Assembly (NCBI RefSeq): GCF_001905845.1
Contig: NZ_LIVZ01000007.1
Location: 1 to 64,000 of the forward strand
Direction: 5' to 3'
Length of the DNA: 64,000 nt
Source: Streptomyces sp. TSRI0107
GTDB lineage: Bacteria > Actinomycetota > Actinomycetes > Streptomycetales > Streptomycetaceae
Each line of letters begins with the position of its first letter. The first letter of the stretch is position 1. Position numbers and translations under genes: made by a program. The notes beneath the pieces were generated by a model. It had not been told where the DNA came from. It searched no databases and saw only the letters and a program-made list of their open reading frames with translations. This document shows, piece by piece, positions 52,943 through 61,909 of this stretch.

Positions 52943-54616
52943 GTGGCCCGGCGCCCCCTCCCCCGCATCCTGAGCACAGGCAGCGCGCAGATCGCCCGGA
53001 GCCGGGAGCTGGCCCGGACGGCGGCCGACAGCGCCACCGACGTCCTCCATCCGCTGATCACGATCACCCGGGGTCTGCGCCGGCTGGCGGCGGCCGGACG
53101 GCGCAGATGGGCCGAGACCCCCAAGGACAGGCGCGGGCCGCTGCTGTTCCTGATGGCCTCGGCGGTCATGGTCGTGGCACTGGTGCCGTACGGACCGCTG
53201 CTCGCCGTCATCACCCTGATGGCGGCGGCAGCCTGGCAGGGCCGGGACCGCGGCCCGGACGAGCCCGACGGCCCCGACGAGTCGCAGGCCGAGCGGCTGA
53301 AGTCGTTGTACGAGGCGCTCGTCCCGTACTTCTCGACCGCCGAGGACCCCGAACCGCTGTACTCCCACGGCGGCGACTGGGACAAGGCCTTCCCCGGATA
53401 CGAGTTCGACGGCTCGGGCCGGGTCGCCCACCTGGTGGTCCGCTATCCGGCCTACTTCCCGGACGGCGAGGCGGAGGCCCGCCGCCGCATCGAGTACCTG
53501 CTCACCGCGAAGTCGGGCCGCGGCCGGGAGTACCACTTCGCCTGGGACGAGGAGGGCAACCAGCTCGCCGTCACCGCCCTCGCCCCGCTGCCCACCGACA
53601 TCGCCGCCCAGCGTTTCGTCACCGCCCCCGGCGAGACGGTCCTCGGCTTCACCGACCCCTCCGAGGTCCAGCGCACCCTCCCCCTCACCCACGGCGAGGA
53701 GCGGCGCGACGTCCCCCCGGTCGTCTGGCGCACCGGCGTCCGCTCGACCGAGCCGCACCTCCTGGTCGCCGGCCAGCCGGGCACCGGCGCGACCACCCTG
53801 TTGCGCTCCATCGCGCTCCAGGCGCTGCAGCACGGTGACGTCCTCATCGTCGACGGCGGCGGCACCGGCGAGTACGCCTGCCTGACCGGACGCGACGGCG
53901 TGCTGGCCGTCGAGTGCGGACTGGCCGGCGCGCTGGCCGGCCTGGAGTGGGCGGCGACCGAGACCGAGCGCCGCCTGATCGCCGCGAACGAGGCCCGGCA
54001 GGAGGGCAACCCGCCGCCGGAGGACATCAGGCGGCCGCTGTGGCTGCTGCTGGACCGGCCGACGGTACTCACCCACATCGCCGCCGCCGACGGTCACAAG
54101 GACCCGCAGTCGCTGCTCCAGGTGCCGCTGCGGCACGGCAGGGCCGCGGGGGTCACGGTGGTCGTCGCCGAGCAGTTCGACAGCCTGGACGCCCTCGGCG
54201 ACGCCGTACGCCAGCACACCCGCGCGCGCGTCGTCCTCGGCCCGGCCACCGCCGGCCGGCTGGAGTCGTTCCTGGGCGCCCCCGCGCAGACCACGCCGGT
54301 CACCCATGTCCCCCCGGGCCGCGGCTACGCCCGTCTCGGCGCGGGTCCGGTGCTGCGCCTCCAGGTCCCGGCGACGCCCGACCCGTACGACGACGCCACC
54401 AGCGACGCCCACCGGCAGGCCGTGCTGGAGCTGCTGCCCCCGCGCACGACCCCGGCGGAGGACGTCGAACCGGAGAGCGCGGAGCCGACGGCCGCGGGAC
54501 CGACGACCGCGGAGCCGACGACCACGGAGCCGGTGAAGGGCACGCAGCCGGAGCCCGCGGTGGAGCAGGTCCCCGATCCGGTACCGGCCAAGGCCGTCGT
54601 GGCGGAGAGTTCCTGA
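52943..54616 (+). CDS. sffA: SpoIIIE/FtsK-like sporulation protein SffA
   Basis: A 557-residue membrane-associated FtsK/SpoIIIE-family protein acting with SmeA in chromosome segregation into spores. Two membrane helices (about 69-100, LLFLMASAVMVVALVPYG and LLAVITLMAAAAW) precede the ATPase domain. The Walker A region reads GQPGTGATT (277-285), with alanine where the lysine of GxxxxGKT/S is expected. The Walker B-like strand is PLWLLLDRP. A Pro/Glu/Thr-rich tail ends the protein. The GTG at 52943 has CAGGAGA in front. Confidence 0.88.
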   Translation: MARRPLPRILSTGSAQIARSRELARTAADSATDVLHPLITITRGLRRLAAAGRRRWAETPKDRRGPLLFLMASAVMVVALVPYGPLLAVITLMAAAAWQGRDRGPDEPDGPDESQAERLKSLYEALVPYFSTAEDPEPLYSHGGDWDKAFPGYEFDGSGRVAHLVVRYPAYFPDGEAEARRRIEYLLTAKSGRGREYHFAWDEEGNQLAVTALAPLPTDIAAQRFVTAPGETVLGFTDPSEVQRTLPLTHGEERRDVPPVVWRTGVRSTEPHLLVAGQPGTGATTLLRSIALQALQHGDVLIVDGGGTGEYACLTGRDGVLAVECGLAGALAGLEWAATETERRLIAANEARQEGNPPPEDIRRPLWLLLDRPTVLTHIAAADGHKDPQSLLQVPLRHGRAAGVTVVVAEQFDSLDALGDAVRQHTRARVVLGPATAGRLESFLGAPAQTTPVTHVPPGRGYARLGAGPVLRLQVPATPDPYDDATSDAHRQAVLELLPPRTTPAEDVEPESAEPTAAGPTTAEPTTTEPVKGTQPEPAVEQVPDPVPAKAVVAESS

Positions 54617-54638
54617 CGCCCCCCGACCGGAGGCATGC

Positions 54639-54674
54639 GAAGAGGCGGGTCCGCACCGGCGGGCCCGCCTCTTC
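54639..54674. terminator. Bidirectional terminator between sffA and the MocR gene
   Basis: A 16-bp stem (GAAGAGGCGGGTCCGC with one wobble) with an ACCG loop lies 23 bp past the sffA stop and 3 bp past the end of the convergent MocR gene. Confidence 0.85.
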
Positions 54675-54677
54675 GGG

Positions 54678-56183
54678 TCACGCGACGAAGGTCCGCGGCG
54701 CCTCCGCGCCCACCGTTCCCCCGCTCTCCACCAGCCGGGCCGCCGCGGCCAGCCGCACCGCGGCCTCCTCCGCCACCGCGCCGCCCACGGTGAACGGCAG
54801 CCGCACATACCCCTCGAACGCCCCGTCGACACCGAAGCGCGGCCCGGACGGCACCCGCACCCCGACCCGCTCGCCCGCCTCGGCGAGCCGCGACCCGGAC
54901 AGCCCGCCGGCGCGCACCCACAGGGTCAGACCGCCCTTGGGCACCTCGAACTCCCACTCGGGCAGCTCCCGCCGCACCGCGGCGACCAGCGCGTCCCGGT
55001 TCTCCCGGGCCTGCCGCCGCCGCAGCTCGACGGCCTGCTGCCAGCCCCCGGTGCTGAACAGCCAGTGCACCGCCAGCTGCTCCAGCACCGGTGTCCCCAG
55101 GTCGGCGTAGGCCCGCGCGGCGACCAGGCTGCGGATCACGTCCGGTGCCGCCCGAACCCAGCCGATGCGCATCCCGGCCCAGAAGGCCTTGCTGGCCGAT
55201 CCGACCGTGATCACCGTGGACCCGGCGGGGTCGAAGGAGCACACCGGCGGCGGCATCGCGCCCTGCATGTCCTCGTCGAGCCACAGCTCGCTCATCGTCT
55301 CGTCGGCGACCAGCACGGTCCCGGCCGACCGGGCCGCCTCCACCAGCCGCCGCCGCTGGTGCTCGCCGGCGAGCGCGCCGGTGGGGTTGTGGAAGTCGGC
55401 GACGACGTAGGCGATCCGGGGCGCGGCGTCCCGCAGCACCTGCCGCCAGCGGTCCATGTCCCAGCCCGTCAGCCCCTCGGCCATCGCGACGGGCACCAGC
55501 CGGGCGCCGGCCTCCCGCATCAGCTGGAGGATGTTGGCGTACGAGGGCGACTCCACGGCGATCCGCTCGCCCCGTCCCGCGAAGAGATGACAGATCGCGT
55601 CGATGGCGCCCATCGCACCGGTCGTCACCATGATCTGCTCGGGCATCGTGGAGATGCCCCGCGCGGTGTAGCGCTCGGCGATCATCGCGCGCAGGGCGGG
55701 CAGCCCGGCCGGGTAGTCGCCGTGCGTGTGCGCGTACGGGGGCAGTTCCTCCAGAGCGCCTTGCACCGCGCGGGTGAGCCACGGCTCTGGGGCGGGGAGC
55801 GCCGCGCAGCCGAGATCGATCATCGAGCCCAGCGCCTCGGGCGGCAGCGGTTCCAGGCCCCGCGCGGGGAGGGGGTTCCCGGCCGGTACGGCGGTCCAGC
55901 TGCCGGCGCCGCGCCGGGACTCCAGGAAGCCCTCGCCGCGCAGCGCCTCGTAGGCGGCCGCGACCGTCGTACGGCTCACGGACAGCGCGAGGGCCAGTTC
56001 ACGCTCGGCGGGCAGCCGGGCGGCGACCGGCACGCGGCCTTCGAGGACCAGCAGCCGGATGCCGTCGGCGAGCGCCCGGTAGGCGGGCGGACGCCTGCTG
56101 CCGGGGCCGGCCGGGCGGTCTTGCTGGGACTTGAGCAGCCGGGCAAGCTGTGCGGCACCCACCGCCGAGGTCCACTGCGCCAT
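54678..56183 (-). CDS. MocR-type regulator (GntR helix-turn-helix fused to aminotransferase fold)
   Basis: A 501-residue PLP-dependent regulator. The N-terminal GntR winged helix (PAYRALADGIRLLVLEGRVP through ALSVSRTTVAAAYEALRGEG) is joined to an aminotransferase class I fold (about 120-490). K332 in VGSASKAFWAGMRIGW is the PLP lysine, and FHNPTGA and VADET are further cofactor-site motifs. It is divergent from a YczE-like membrane protein, a pairing also seen in Bacillus (YczR/YczE), and probably controls it. Confidence 0.92.
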   Translation of the reverse strand: MAQWTSAVGAAQLARLLKSQQDRPAGPGSRRPPAYRALADGIRLLVLEGRVPVAARLPAERELALALSVSRTTVAAAYEALRGEGFLESRRGAGSWTAVPAGNPLPARGLEPLPPEALGSMIDLGCAALPAPEPWLTRAVQGALEELPPYAHTHGDYPAGLPALRAMIAERYTARGISTMPEQIMVTTGAMGAIDAICHLFAGRGERIAVESPSYANILQLMREAGARLVPVAMAEGLTGWDMDRWRQVLRDAAPRIAYVVADFHNPTGALAGEHQRRRLVEAARSAGTVLVADETMSELWLDEDMQGAMPPPVCSFDPAGSTVITVGSASKAFWAGMRIGWVRAAPDVIRSLVAARAYADLGTPVLEQLAVHWLFSTGGWQQAVELRRRQARENRDALVAAVRRELPEWEFEVPKGGLTLWVRAGGLSGSRLAEAGERVGVRVPSGPRFGVDGAFEGYVRLPFTVGGAVAEEAAVRLAAAARLVESGGTVGAEAPRTFVA

Positions 56184-56285
56184 GGTTACCAGTCCACCTT
56201 CCCCGAATTGGCCATGGATGGCGTTTCATCCCAAGCCACAGAGTGTCATGTGTCAGTCCACCATCACCAATCAGGGGGGAACGTC

Positions 56286-56939
56286 TTGTCCACTCAGGGC
56301 CATCTCATACGCCGGCTGGTCCAGCTGTACCTCGGTCTCGCGCTGTACGGCGCGAGCTCCGCCCTCCTGGTGGAGTCGGGACTCGGGCTGGAGCCGTGGA
56401 ACGTGCTCCACCAGGGCCTGGCCGAGCTCACCGGTCTGACGATCGGCGTGGTGTCGATCGTCGTGGGCGCCGCGGTGCTCCTGCTGTGGATCCCGCTGCG
56501 CCAGCGCCCCGGCCTCGGCACCGTCTCCAATGTCTTCGTGGTCGGCATCGCCATGGACGGCGCCCTCGCCGTCGTCCCCGAGGCCGACACCCTCCCCGTA
56601 CGGGTCCCCCTGATGCTGGCGGGCATCCTCCTCAACGGCGTCGCCACCGGCCTCTACATCGCCGCGCGCTTCGGGCCGGGGCCACGCGACGGGCTGATGA
56701 CCGGACTGCACCGGCGCACCGGCCGCTCGATCCGGCTGATGCGCACGGCCGTCGAGGTGGCGGTCGTCGTCACCGGCTTCGCGCTGGGCGGCACGATCGG
56801 CGTCGGCACACTGCTGTACGCGGTCTCGATCGGCCCGCTCGCCCAGCTCTTCCTGCGCGTGTTCGCCGTCCCGTCGGCATCCGACGGCAGCACGGTCGTT
56901 GCCGGCGGGCAACCGCGGCGAGCGATACTGCGTCGGTGA
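56286..56939 (+). CDS. YczE/YitT-like integral membrane protein
   Basis: A 217-residue protein with five to six membrane helices (for example LVQLYLGLALYGASSALLVE, IGVVSIVVGAAVLLLWIP and TAVEVAVVVTGFALGGTIGV) and the family segments GLGLEPWNVLHQG and GPGPRDGLMTGL. Transport or folding function unproven. The TTG start is chosen because GGGGGA lies five bases upstream. The last bases overlap the phosphodiesterase start (GTGA). Confidence 0.88.
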   Translation: MSTQGHLIRRLVQLYLGLALYGASSALLVESGLGLEPWNVLHQGLAELTGLTIGVVSIVVGAAVLLLWIPLRQRPGLGTVSNVFVVGIAMDGALAVVPEADTLPVRVPLMLAGILLNGVATGLYIAARFGPGPRDGLMTGLHRRTGRSIRLMRTAVEVAVVVTGFALGGTIGVGTLLYAVSIGPLAQLFLRVFAVPSASDGSTVVAGGQPRRAILRR

Positions 56940-57703
56940 GCACGCGCGTACGCCATCCCTATCTCGACCACCCCGGTCCCATCCCGTTCGCCCACCGCGG
57001 CGGGGCGGCCGACGGGCTGGAGAACACCGTGCGGCAGTTCCGCCGCGCGGTCGAGACGGGCTACCGGTACATCGAGACCGATGTACACGCCACGCGGGAC
57101 GGCAAACTCGTGGCGTTCCACGACGACACGCTGGACCGGGTCACCGACGGCGCCGGCCGGATCGCGGACCTGCCCTGGGCGGAGGTACGGCACGCGCGCG
57201 TGGGCGGCAGCGAACCCGTGCCGCTCTTCGAGGAGCTGCTGGAGACGTTCCCCGAGGTGCGCTGGAACGTCGACCTCAAGGCGGAGTCCGCGCTCCACCC
57301 GTTCCTCAACCTGGTCGCCCGCGCCGACGCCTGGGACCGGATCTGCGTCGGCTCCTTCTCCGAGGCCCGCGTGGTGCGCGCCCAGCGCCTGGCCGGACCA
57401 CGCCTGGCGACCTCGTACGGCACCAGGGGCGTGCTCAATCTGCGGCTGCGCTCCTGGGGCGTGCCCGCCACGCTGCGCCGCTCGGCCGTCGCCGCGCAGG
57501 TACCGGAGACGCAGTCCGGCATCCAGGTGGTGGACCACCGCTTCGTGCGCACCGCGCACGCGCTCGGGCTCCAGGTGCACGTGTGGACGATCAACGAACC
57601 GGAACGGATGCACCGGCTCCTGGACCTGGGGGTCGATGGCATCATGACCGATCACATCGACACACTGCGCGAGGTCATGACGGATCGCGGCGTCTGGGCC
57701 TGA
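56936..57703 (+). CDS. Glycerophosphodiester phosphodiesterase
   Basis: GDPD-family TIM-barrel enzyme of 255 residues that hydrolyses glycerophosphodiesters to glycerol 3-phosphate and an alcohol. Catalytic residues: H20 in FAHRGG, E29 in LENT, metal ligands E47 and D49 in IETDVH, and H62 in FHDDTLDR. No signal peptide, so cytoplasmic. The GTG overlaps the YczE-like gene (GTGA). Confidence 0.94.
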   Translation: MSTRVRHPYLDHPGPIPFAHRGGAADGLENTVRQFRRAVETGYRYIETDVHATRDGKLVAFHDDTLDRVTDGAGRIADLPWAEVRHARVGGSEPVPLFEELLETFPEVRWNVDLKAESALHPFLNLVARADAWDRICVGSFSEARVVRAQRLAGPRLATSYGTRGVLNLRLRSWGVPATLRRSAVAAQVPETQSGIQVVDHRFVRTAHALGLQVHVWTINEPERMHRLLDLGVDGIMTDHIDTLREVMTDRGVWA

Positions 57704-57767
57704 CGCCCCGGCCCGGCGGACGTCCCGGCCCCGCGCGCGGCACCTGCACGGGGAAGCGAGGGCACGG

Positions 57768-59120
57768 GTGGGCACCGACACCGTGCGGACGGGCGCGAAG
57801 GACGGCGACGAGCCCGCCGCGCGCCGGCGCGAGCAGCGCGGCTGGTACTTCTACGACTGGGCGTGCTCCGTCTACTCGACGAGCGTGCTCACCGTGTTCC
57901 TGGGCCCGTATCTGACGTCGGTCGCCGAGGCGGCGGCGGACTCGGACGGATTCGTCCATCCGCTGGGCGTCCCGGTGCGCGCCGGGTCCTTCTTCGCGTA
58001 CGCGGTGTCGCTGTCGGTGATCGTGGCCATCCTGGTGATGCCGCTGGTGGGTGCGGCCGCCGACCGCACCGGCCGCAAGAAGCACCTGCTGGGCGCCGCC
58101 GCGTACACGGGCGCCGCGGCGACGGCCGCCATGTTCTTCCTCTCCGGCGACCGCTATCTGCTGGGCGGGGCGCTGCTGGTGGTGGCGAACGCGGCCCAGT
58201 CGGTGGCGATGATGCTCTGCAACTCCTATCTGCCGCAGATCGCGCCGCCCGAGGAACGGGACGCGGTGTCCTCGCGCGGCTGGGCCTTCGGATACGCGGC
58301 CGGGGCCCTGGTCCTGGTCGGCAATCTGGTCCTGTACCTGGCGCACGACTCCTTCGGCCTGTCCGAGGGCGAGGCCGTCCGGATCTGCCTGGCCTCGGCC
58401 GGGCTGTGGTGGGGCGGCTTCGCGCTGATCCCGCTGCGCCGGCTGCGGGACCGCCCGGCCGTGGAGCCGGGGGCGGCCGTCCCCGGCCGCCGGCAGCTCA
58501 TGGCGACCCTGCGGGACATGCGCCGCCACCCGCTCACGCTCGCCTTCCTGCTGGCGTACCTGGTCTACAACGACGGCATCCAGACCGTGATCTCCCAGGC
58601 CTCCGTCTACGGCTCCGAGGAGCTGGGCCTCGGCCAGTCGACGCTGATCGGGGCCGTGCTGCTGGTCCAGGTGCTGGCGGTGGCGGGCGCACTGGCGCTG
58701 GGGCGGCTGGCCCGGCGCCACGGCGCCCGGCGCACCATCCTCGGCTCGCTGGTGGCGTGGACGGTGATTCTCGCCACGGGCTACTTCCTGCCCGCCGGGG
58801 AACCGGTGTGGTTCTTCGCGCTGGCGGCCGGGATCGGACTGGTGCTCGGCGGCAGCCAGGCGCTGTCCCGGTCCCTGTTCTCGCACCTGGTCCCGCCCGG
58901 CAAGGAGGCCGAGTACTTCGCGGCGTACGAGCTGAGCGACCGCGGGATGAGCTGGCTGGGACCGCTGCTGTTCGGCCTGACGTACCAGCTGACCGGGAGC
59001 TACCGGGACGCGATCATCTCGTTGGTGGGCTTCTTCGTGCTGGGTTTCCTGCTGCTCGCACGGGTACCGGTACGGCGGGCGATCCAGGAGGCGGGCAACC
59101 CGGTCCCCGAAAGGATTTAG
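57768..59120 (+). CDS. MFS transporter, UMF1/Atg22-like
   Basis: A 450-residue, twelve-helix permease. The family start REQRGWYFYDWACSVYSTSV and the loop ADRTGRKKHLLG are clear, as is GGSQALSRSLFSHLVPPGKE in the second half, typical of Vps22/Atg22-type effluxers. Substrate unknown; amino-acid or sugar efflux has been suggested for relatives. GTG start 64 bp after the phosphodiesterase, with GGGGAAG upstream. Confidence 0.9.
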   Translation: MGTDTVRTGAKDGDEPAARRREQRGWYFYDWACSVYSTSVLTVFLGPYLTSVAEAAADSDGFVHPLGVPVRAGSFFAYAVSLSVIVAILVMPLVGAAADRTGRKKHLLGAAAYTGAAATAAMFFLSGDRYLLGGALLVVANAAQSVAMMLCNSYLPQIAPPEERDAVSSRGWAFGYAAGALVLVGNLVLYLAHDSFGLSEGEAVRICLASAGLWWGGFALIPLRRLRDRPAVEPGAAVPGRRQLMATLRDMRRHPLTLAFLLAYLVYNDGIQTVISQASVYGSEELGLGQSTLIGAVLLVQVLAVAGALALGRLARRHGARRTILGSLVAWTVILATGYFLPAGEPVWFFALAAGIGLVLGGSQALSRSLFSHLVPPGKEAEYFAAYELSDRGMSWLGPLLFGLTYQLTGSYRDAIISLVGFFVLGFLLLARVPVRRAIQEAGNPVPERI

Positions 59121-59311
59121 CACTCGGCGCGAAAGGGCTGTAGTGTACGCGTTTGGCCTGCCAGGCGTACCGTTACTGCGCGTCAAAGATGCCGAAACGC
59201 TGGGTGACATCTCCTATCAGATGTGACAAACCGGGCGCCTGTGGGTACTGCACTGGTTGACAAGGCTGCGGCTACGACGGCGACGCATGACCCGGAACGG
59301 GACTCCGAACG

Positions 59312-59337
59312 GGAATCTTTACCGCCGACCGGACGTT
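59312..59337 (+). promoter_or_regulatory. Sigma-R promoter of rbpA
   Basis: GGAAT (59312-59316), an exact 18-bp spacer and GTT (59335-59337), 61 bp before the rbpA ATG. This equals the sigma-R consensus, and rbpA is a known member of the thiol-oxidative-stress regulon. Confidence 0.85.
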
Positions 59338-59398
59338 GACCGGATGACGACGACAGCGACACCTGTCCTGTGGGCGACAAGCCCGGGAGGCACGATTC

Positions 59399-59773
59399 AT
59401 GAGTGAGCGAGCTCTTCGCGGCACGCGCCTCGTGGTGACCAGCTACGAGACGGACCGCGGCATCGACCTGGCCCCGCGCCAGGCCGTGGAGTACGCATGC
59501 GAGAAGGGGCACCGGTTCGAGATGCCCTTCTCGGTCGAGGCGGAAATCCCGCCGGAGTGGGAGTGCAAGGTCTGCGGGGCCCAGGCACTCCTCGTGGATG
59601 GCGACGGCCCGGAGGAGAAGAAGGCCAAGCCGGCGCGAACGCATTGGGACATGCTGATGGAGCGCCGCACCCGTGAGGAGCTCGAAGAGGTCCTCGAGGA
59701 GCGGCTCGCCGTGCTGCGTTCCGGCGCGATGAACATCGCCGTTCATCCCCGGGACAGCCGCAAGTCGGCCTAG
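59399..59773 (+). CDS. rbpA: RNA polymerase-binding protein RbpA
   Basis: Actinobacterial transcription factor that binds RNA polymerase and group I/II sigma factors and stabilises open complexes. The 124 residues have the zinc-type motif C34, H38, C56, C59 in the core domain, a basic linker (KPARTHWDMLMERRT), and the C-terminal sigma-interaction helices (TREELEEVLEERLAVLRSG). The ATG is preceded by GGGAGG. A sigma-R promoter lies upstream and a 20-bp stem terminator downstream. Confidence 0.96.
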   Translation: MSERALRGTRLVVTSYETDRGIDLAPRQAVEYACEKGHRFEMPFSVEAEIPPEWECKVCGAQALLVDGDGPEEKKAKPARTHWDMLMERRTREELEEVLEERLAVLRSGAMNIAVHPRDSRKSA

Positions 59774-59812
59774 TCCCCGCGGGGCCTGGCCCGGTATCCA
59801 GCGCACGCACAT

Positions 59813-59857
59813 GACCGCGGGCGCCGTACGTGACTTCCACGTACGGCGCCCGCGGTC
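59813..59857. terminator. Bidirectional terminator between rbpA and fxsA
   Basis: A perfect 20-bp stem (GACCGCGGGCGCCGTACGTG and its complement) with an ACTTC loop, 39 bp past the rbpA stop and 25 bp past the end of fxsA. Confidence 0.92.
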
Positions 59858-59882
59858 GTTCGTGTCCCTGCTTCCTTCCGGT

Positions 59883-60440
59883 TCAGCGGTTCAGCGGCGG
59901 GTACTGCTCGCGCGGCGCGTCCGCGGGCTCGTCGCGGATGACCTCGCCCTGGACGACCTTGCCGTCCGGGCGGTGCATCCGGGCCTGCTGGAAGGCGTCG
60001 CCCAGGCTGCCGGGGGCGGCCCGGCGCAGCCTGCGGTCCACCGTGCGCTCCGCGTACCGGCCGAGGGCCTTCTGGAGCGGCGGTACGAGCAGCAGCAGAC
60101 CGGCGACGTCCGAGATCATCCCGGGGAGCATCAGCAGCAGGCCGCCCAGCATCATCAGGCCGCTGCCGCCCCCGCTGGAGGGCGCGGTCCCGCGCTGCAG
60201 CGCCTCGTTCAGGTTCTGGAAGGCACGCCGGCCCGCCCGCTTGATGACCGCCGCGCCGAGCACGAATCCGGCGACGAGCAGCAGGAACACGGTGAACCCG
60301 CCCGCCGCGTCGGCGACCACGGTCAGCAGCCAGATCTCCAGCACCAGCCACGCCGCGACGGCGAGCGGCAGCATGGTGCGCAGCCGGGAGCGCCGGGGCC
60401 GGGTGGTGGCAGCAGAGGGGGTCGAAGCGCCAGTCGTCAT
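59883..60440 (-). CDS. fxsA: FxsA family membrane protein
   Basis: A 185-residue cytoplasmic-membrane protein. After an Arg/Thr-rich start come helices LPLAVAAWLVLEIWLLTVVA, FTVFLLLVAGFVLGAAVI and GLMMLGGLLLMLPGMISDVA with the family LPG-SD motif. The C-terminal tail is charged. E. coli FxsA eases phage T7 exclusion by the F plasmid when overproduced; the native role is unknown. Convergent with rbpA. Confidence 0.9.
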   Translation of the reverse strand: MTTGASTPSAATTRPRRSRLRTMLPLAVAAWLVLEIWLLTVVADAAGGFTVFLLLVAGFVLGAAVIKRAGRRAFQNLNEALQRGTAPSSGGGSGLMMLGGLLLMLPGMISDVAGLLLLVPPLQKALGRYAERTVDRRLRRAAPGSLGDAFQQARMHRPDGKVVQGEVIRDEPADAPREQYPPLNR

Positions 60441-60519
60441 GGGTCCAGTGTGCCTGCGCCCGGCTCAGCACGGGATAAGGGGCCTGGCCGGCCCCGGCCG
60501 GGCTGACGGCGGCGGCCCG

Positions 60520-61329
60520 TCACGGCTGCTTCGCAGGCCCCTCGCCGCGGCCGCCCAGCAGCTTGCCGACCCGCTCCCCCACGCCCCAGGTGGTGACCCG
60601 CCACAGCGCCTCGACGAGGATGTCGCGGCTCATCTTGGAGTCGCCCAGTTCGCGTTCGACGAAGGTGATCGGGACCTCGACCACGTGGTAGCCGGCCTTG
60701 ATGGCGCGGCGGGCGAGGTCGACCTGGAAGCAGTAGCCCTGGGAGGCGACCTCGTCGAGGCCCAGGCCTTGCAGGGTCTCCACGCGGAACGCGCGGTAGC
60801 CGCCGGTGATGTCGCGCAGCGGCAGGTCCAGGGCCAGGCGCGAGTACAGGCTGCCGCCGCGGGAGATGAACTCGCGGGACTTGGGCCAGTTCACCACCCG
60901 GCCGCCCGGCACCCAGCGGGAGCCGAGCACAAGGTCGGCGCCCTTGAGCGCGGTGAGCAGCCGGGGCAGTTCCTCGGGCTGGTGGGACCCGTCGGCGTCC
61001 ATCTCGATGAGCACGCCGTAACCGTGCTCCATGCCCCAGCGGAAGCCCGCGAGGTAGGCGGCGCCGAGTCCTTCCTTGCCCTTGCGGTGCAGCACCTGGA
61101 CGTGATCGTCGGAGGCGGCGAGCTCGTCGGCGAGCTTGCCGGTGCCGTCGGGGCTGTTGTCGTCGGCGACCAGGACGTGCGCCTCGGGGACCGCCTCGCG
61201 CACCCGGCCGACGATCGTCTTGATGTTCTCCGCCTCGTTGTAGGTCGGAATGATCACCAAGGCCGTGCCGAGCGGGCCGAAGCGTCTCCCCTGGGCCTCT
61301 GCCGCGCGGGTGCCGTCGCCGTCGTTCAC
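60520..61329 (-). CDS. ppm1: Polyprenol monophosphomannose synthase (dolichyl-phosphate mannosyltransferase family)
   Basis: GT2-family enzyme of 269 residues that transfers mannose from GDP-mannose to polyprenol phosphate; the product feeds protein O-mannosylation in Streptomyces. Motifs: VIIPTYNEAENI, VADDNSPDGTG, IEMDADGSHQPEEL (the DxD metal site) and GYRAFRVETL. There is no C-terminal GtrA or Lnt domain, so it is the free-standing form. The GTG at 61329 follows AAGGGG. Confidence 0.92.
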   Translation of the reverse strand: MNDGDGTRAAEAQGRRFGPLGTALVIIPTYNEAENIKTIVGRVREAVPEAHVLVADDNSPDGTGKLADELAASDDHVQVLHRKGKEGLGAAYLAGFRWGMEHGYGVLIEMDADGSHQPEELPRLLTALKGADLVLGSRWVPGGRVVNWPKSREFISRGGSLYSRLALDLPLRDITGGYRAFRVETLQGLGLDEVASQGYCFQVDLARRAIKAGYHVVEVPITFVERELGDSKMSRDILVEALWRVTTWGVGERVGKLLGGRGEGPAKQP

Positions 61330-61909
61330 TGCTGCCCCTTCATGTCCGTACGCAGAGCTCCACCTTAGTGGCCGCGGCCTGCGCTGACGTGACAGGACGT
61401 TCCTATGGCGGCGGCCGTTCCACGTGAGCGGGGCAGATGCACTGTTTTGACCACCCCGGCGCCCCCGGTCGCCCGGTGGTGCGGCGGTGCGGCGGTGCGG
61501 CGGTGCGACGGATGGGGGCCCGGCGCCCTTCGGGCCGACCTGGGACCCGCTGGCTGCGGATCGACCGAAAGCCGTTGTCTACTGAGCGGCCGGGCCCCAC
61601 CCGGGTCACACCTTCCCGGCCGGCCGGAACGCTCCCTCGGTGCGGTGCCGACGCTGAGCCTGGCTCCCAGTGACGGTGCCCCGGTGCGGTACACCATCCC
61701 TGACCCAGCGGCGCCGCGACGAGTGTGCGAACGTTCCCCGGTCGGGGTGTCCGGTGGTGGACCCGGCCGAACCTACCGGTGCCGGGCCGCCGCCTGTCAA
61801 CAGCCGTCTGACCTGTGCTTTTGTGCCGAATCCGCTGGTGGGCGGGGCGGAAGCGCAGGTCGCGCGACCGCGCGCCGGGCCGCCCGCGCCCCCGCGCGGA
61901 CCCCGTAGA
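61330..61909. other. Intergenic region upstream of ppm1
   Basis: About 580 bases without a convincing gene; short frames on both strands have no ribosome site or homology I can recall. It holds an 8-bp microsatellite, GGTGCGGC repeated four times at 61478-61509 with the last copy imperfect. A TAAGGT hexamer on the minus strand near 61362 might be a -10 of ppm1, but no -35 matches. Confidence 0.5.
61478..61509. repeat. 8-bp tandem repeat, four copies
   Basis: GGTGCGGC occurs at 61478, 61486 and 61494, and as GGTGCGAC at 61502, in non-coding DNA. Confidence 0.85.

Noticed and set aside
61365..61697. 110-codon minus-strand frame upstream of ppm1
   Set aside because: Arg/Pro-rich, covers a microsatellite, and lacks any motif or ribosome site.
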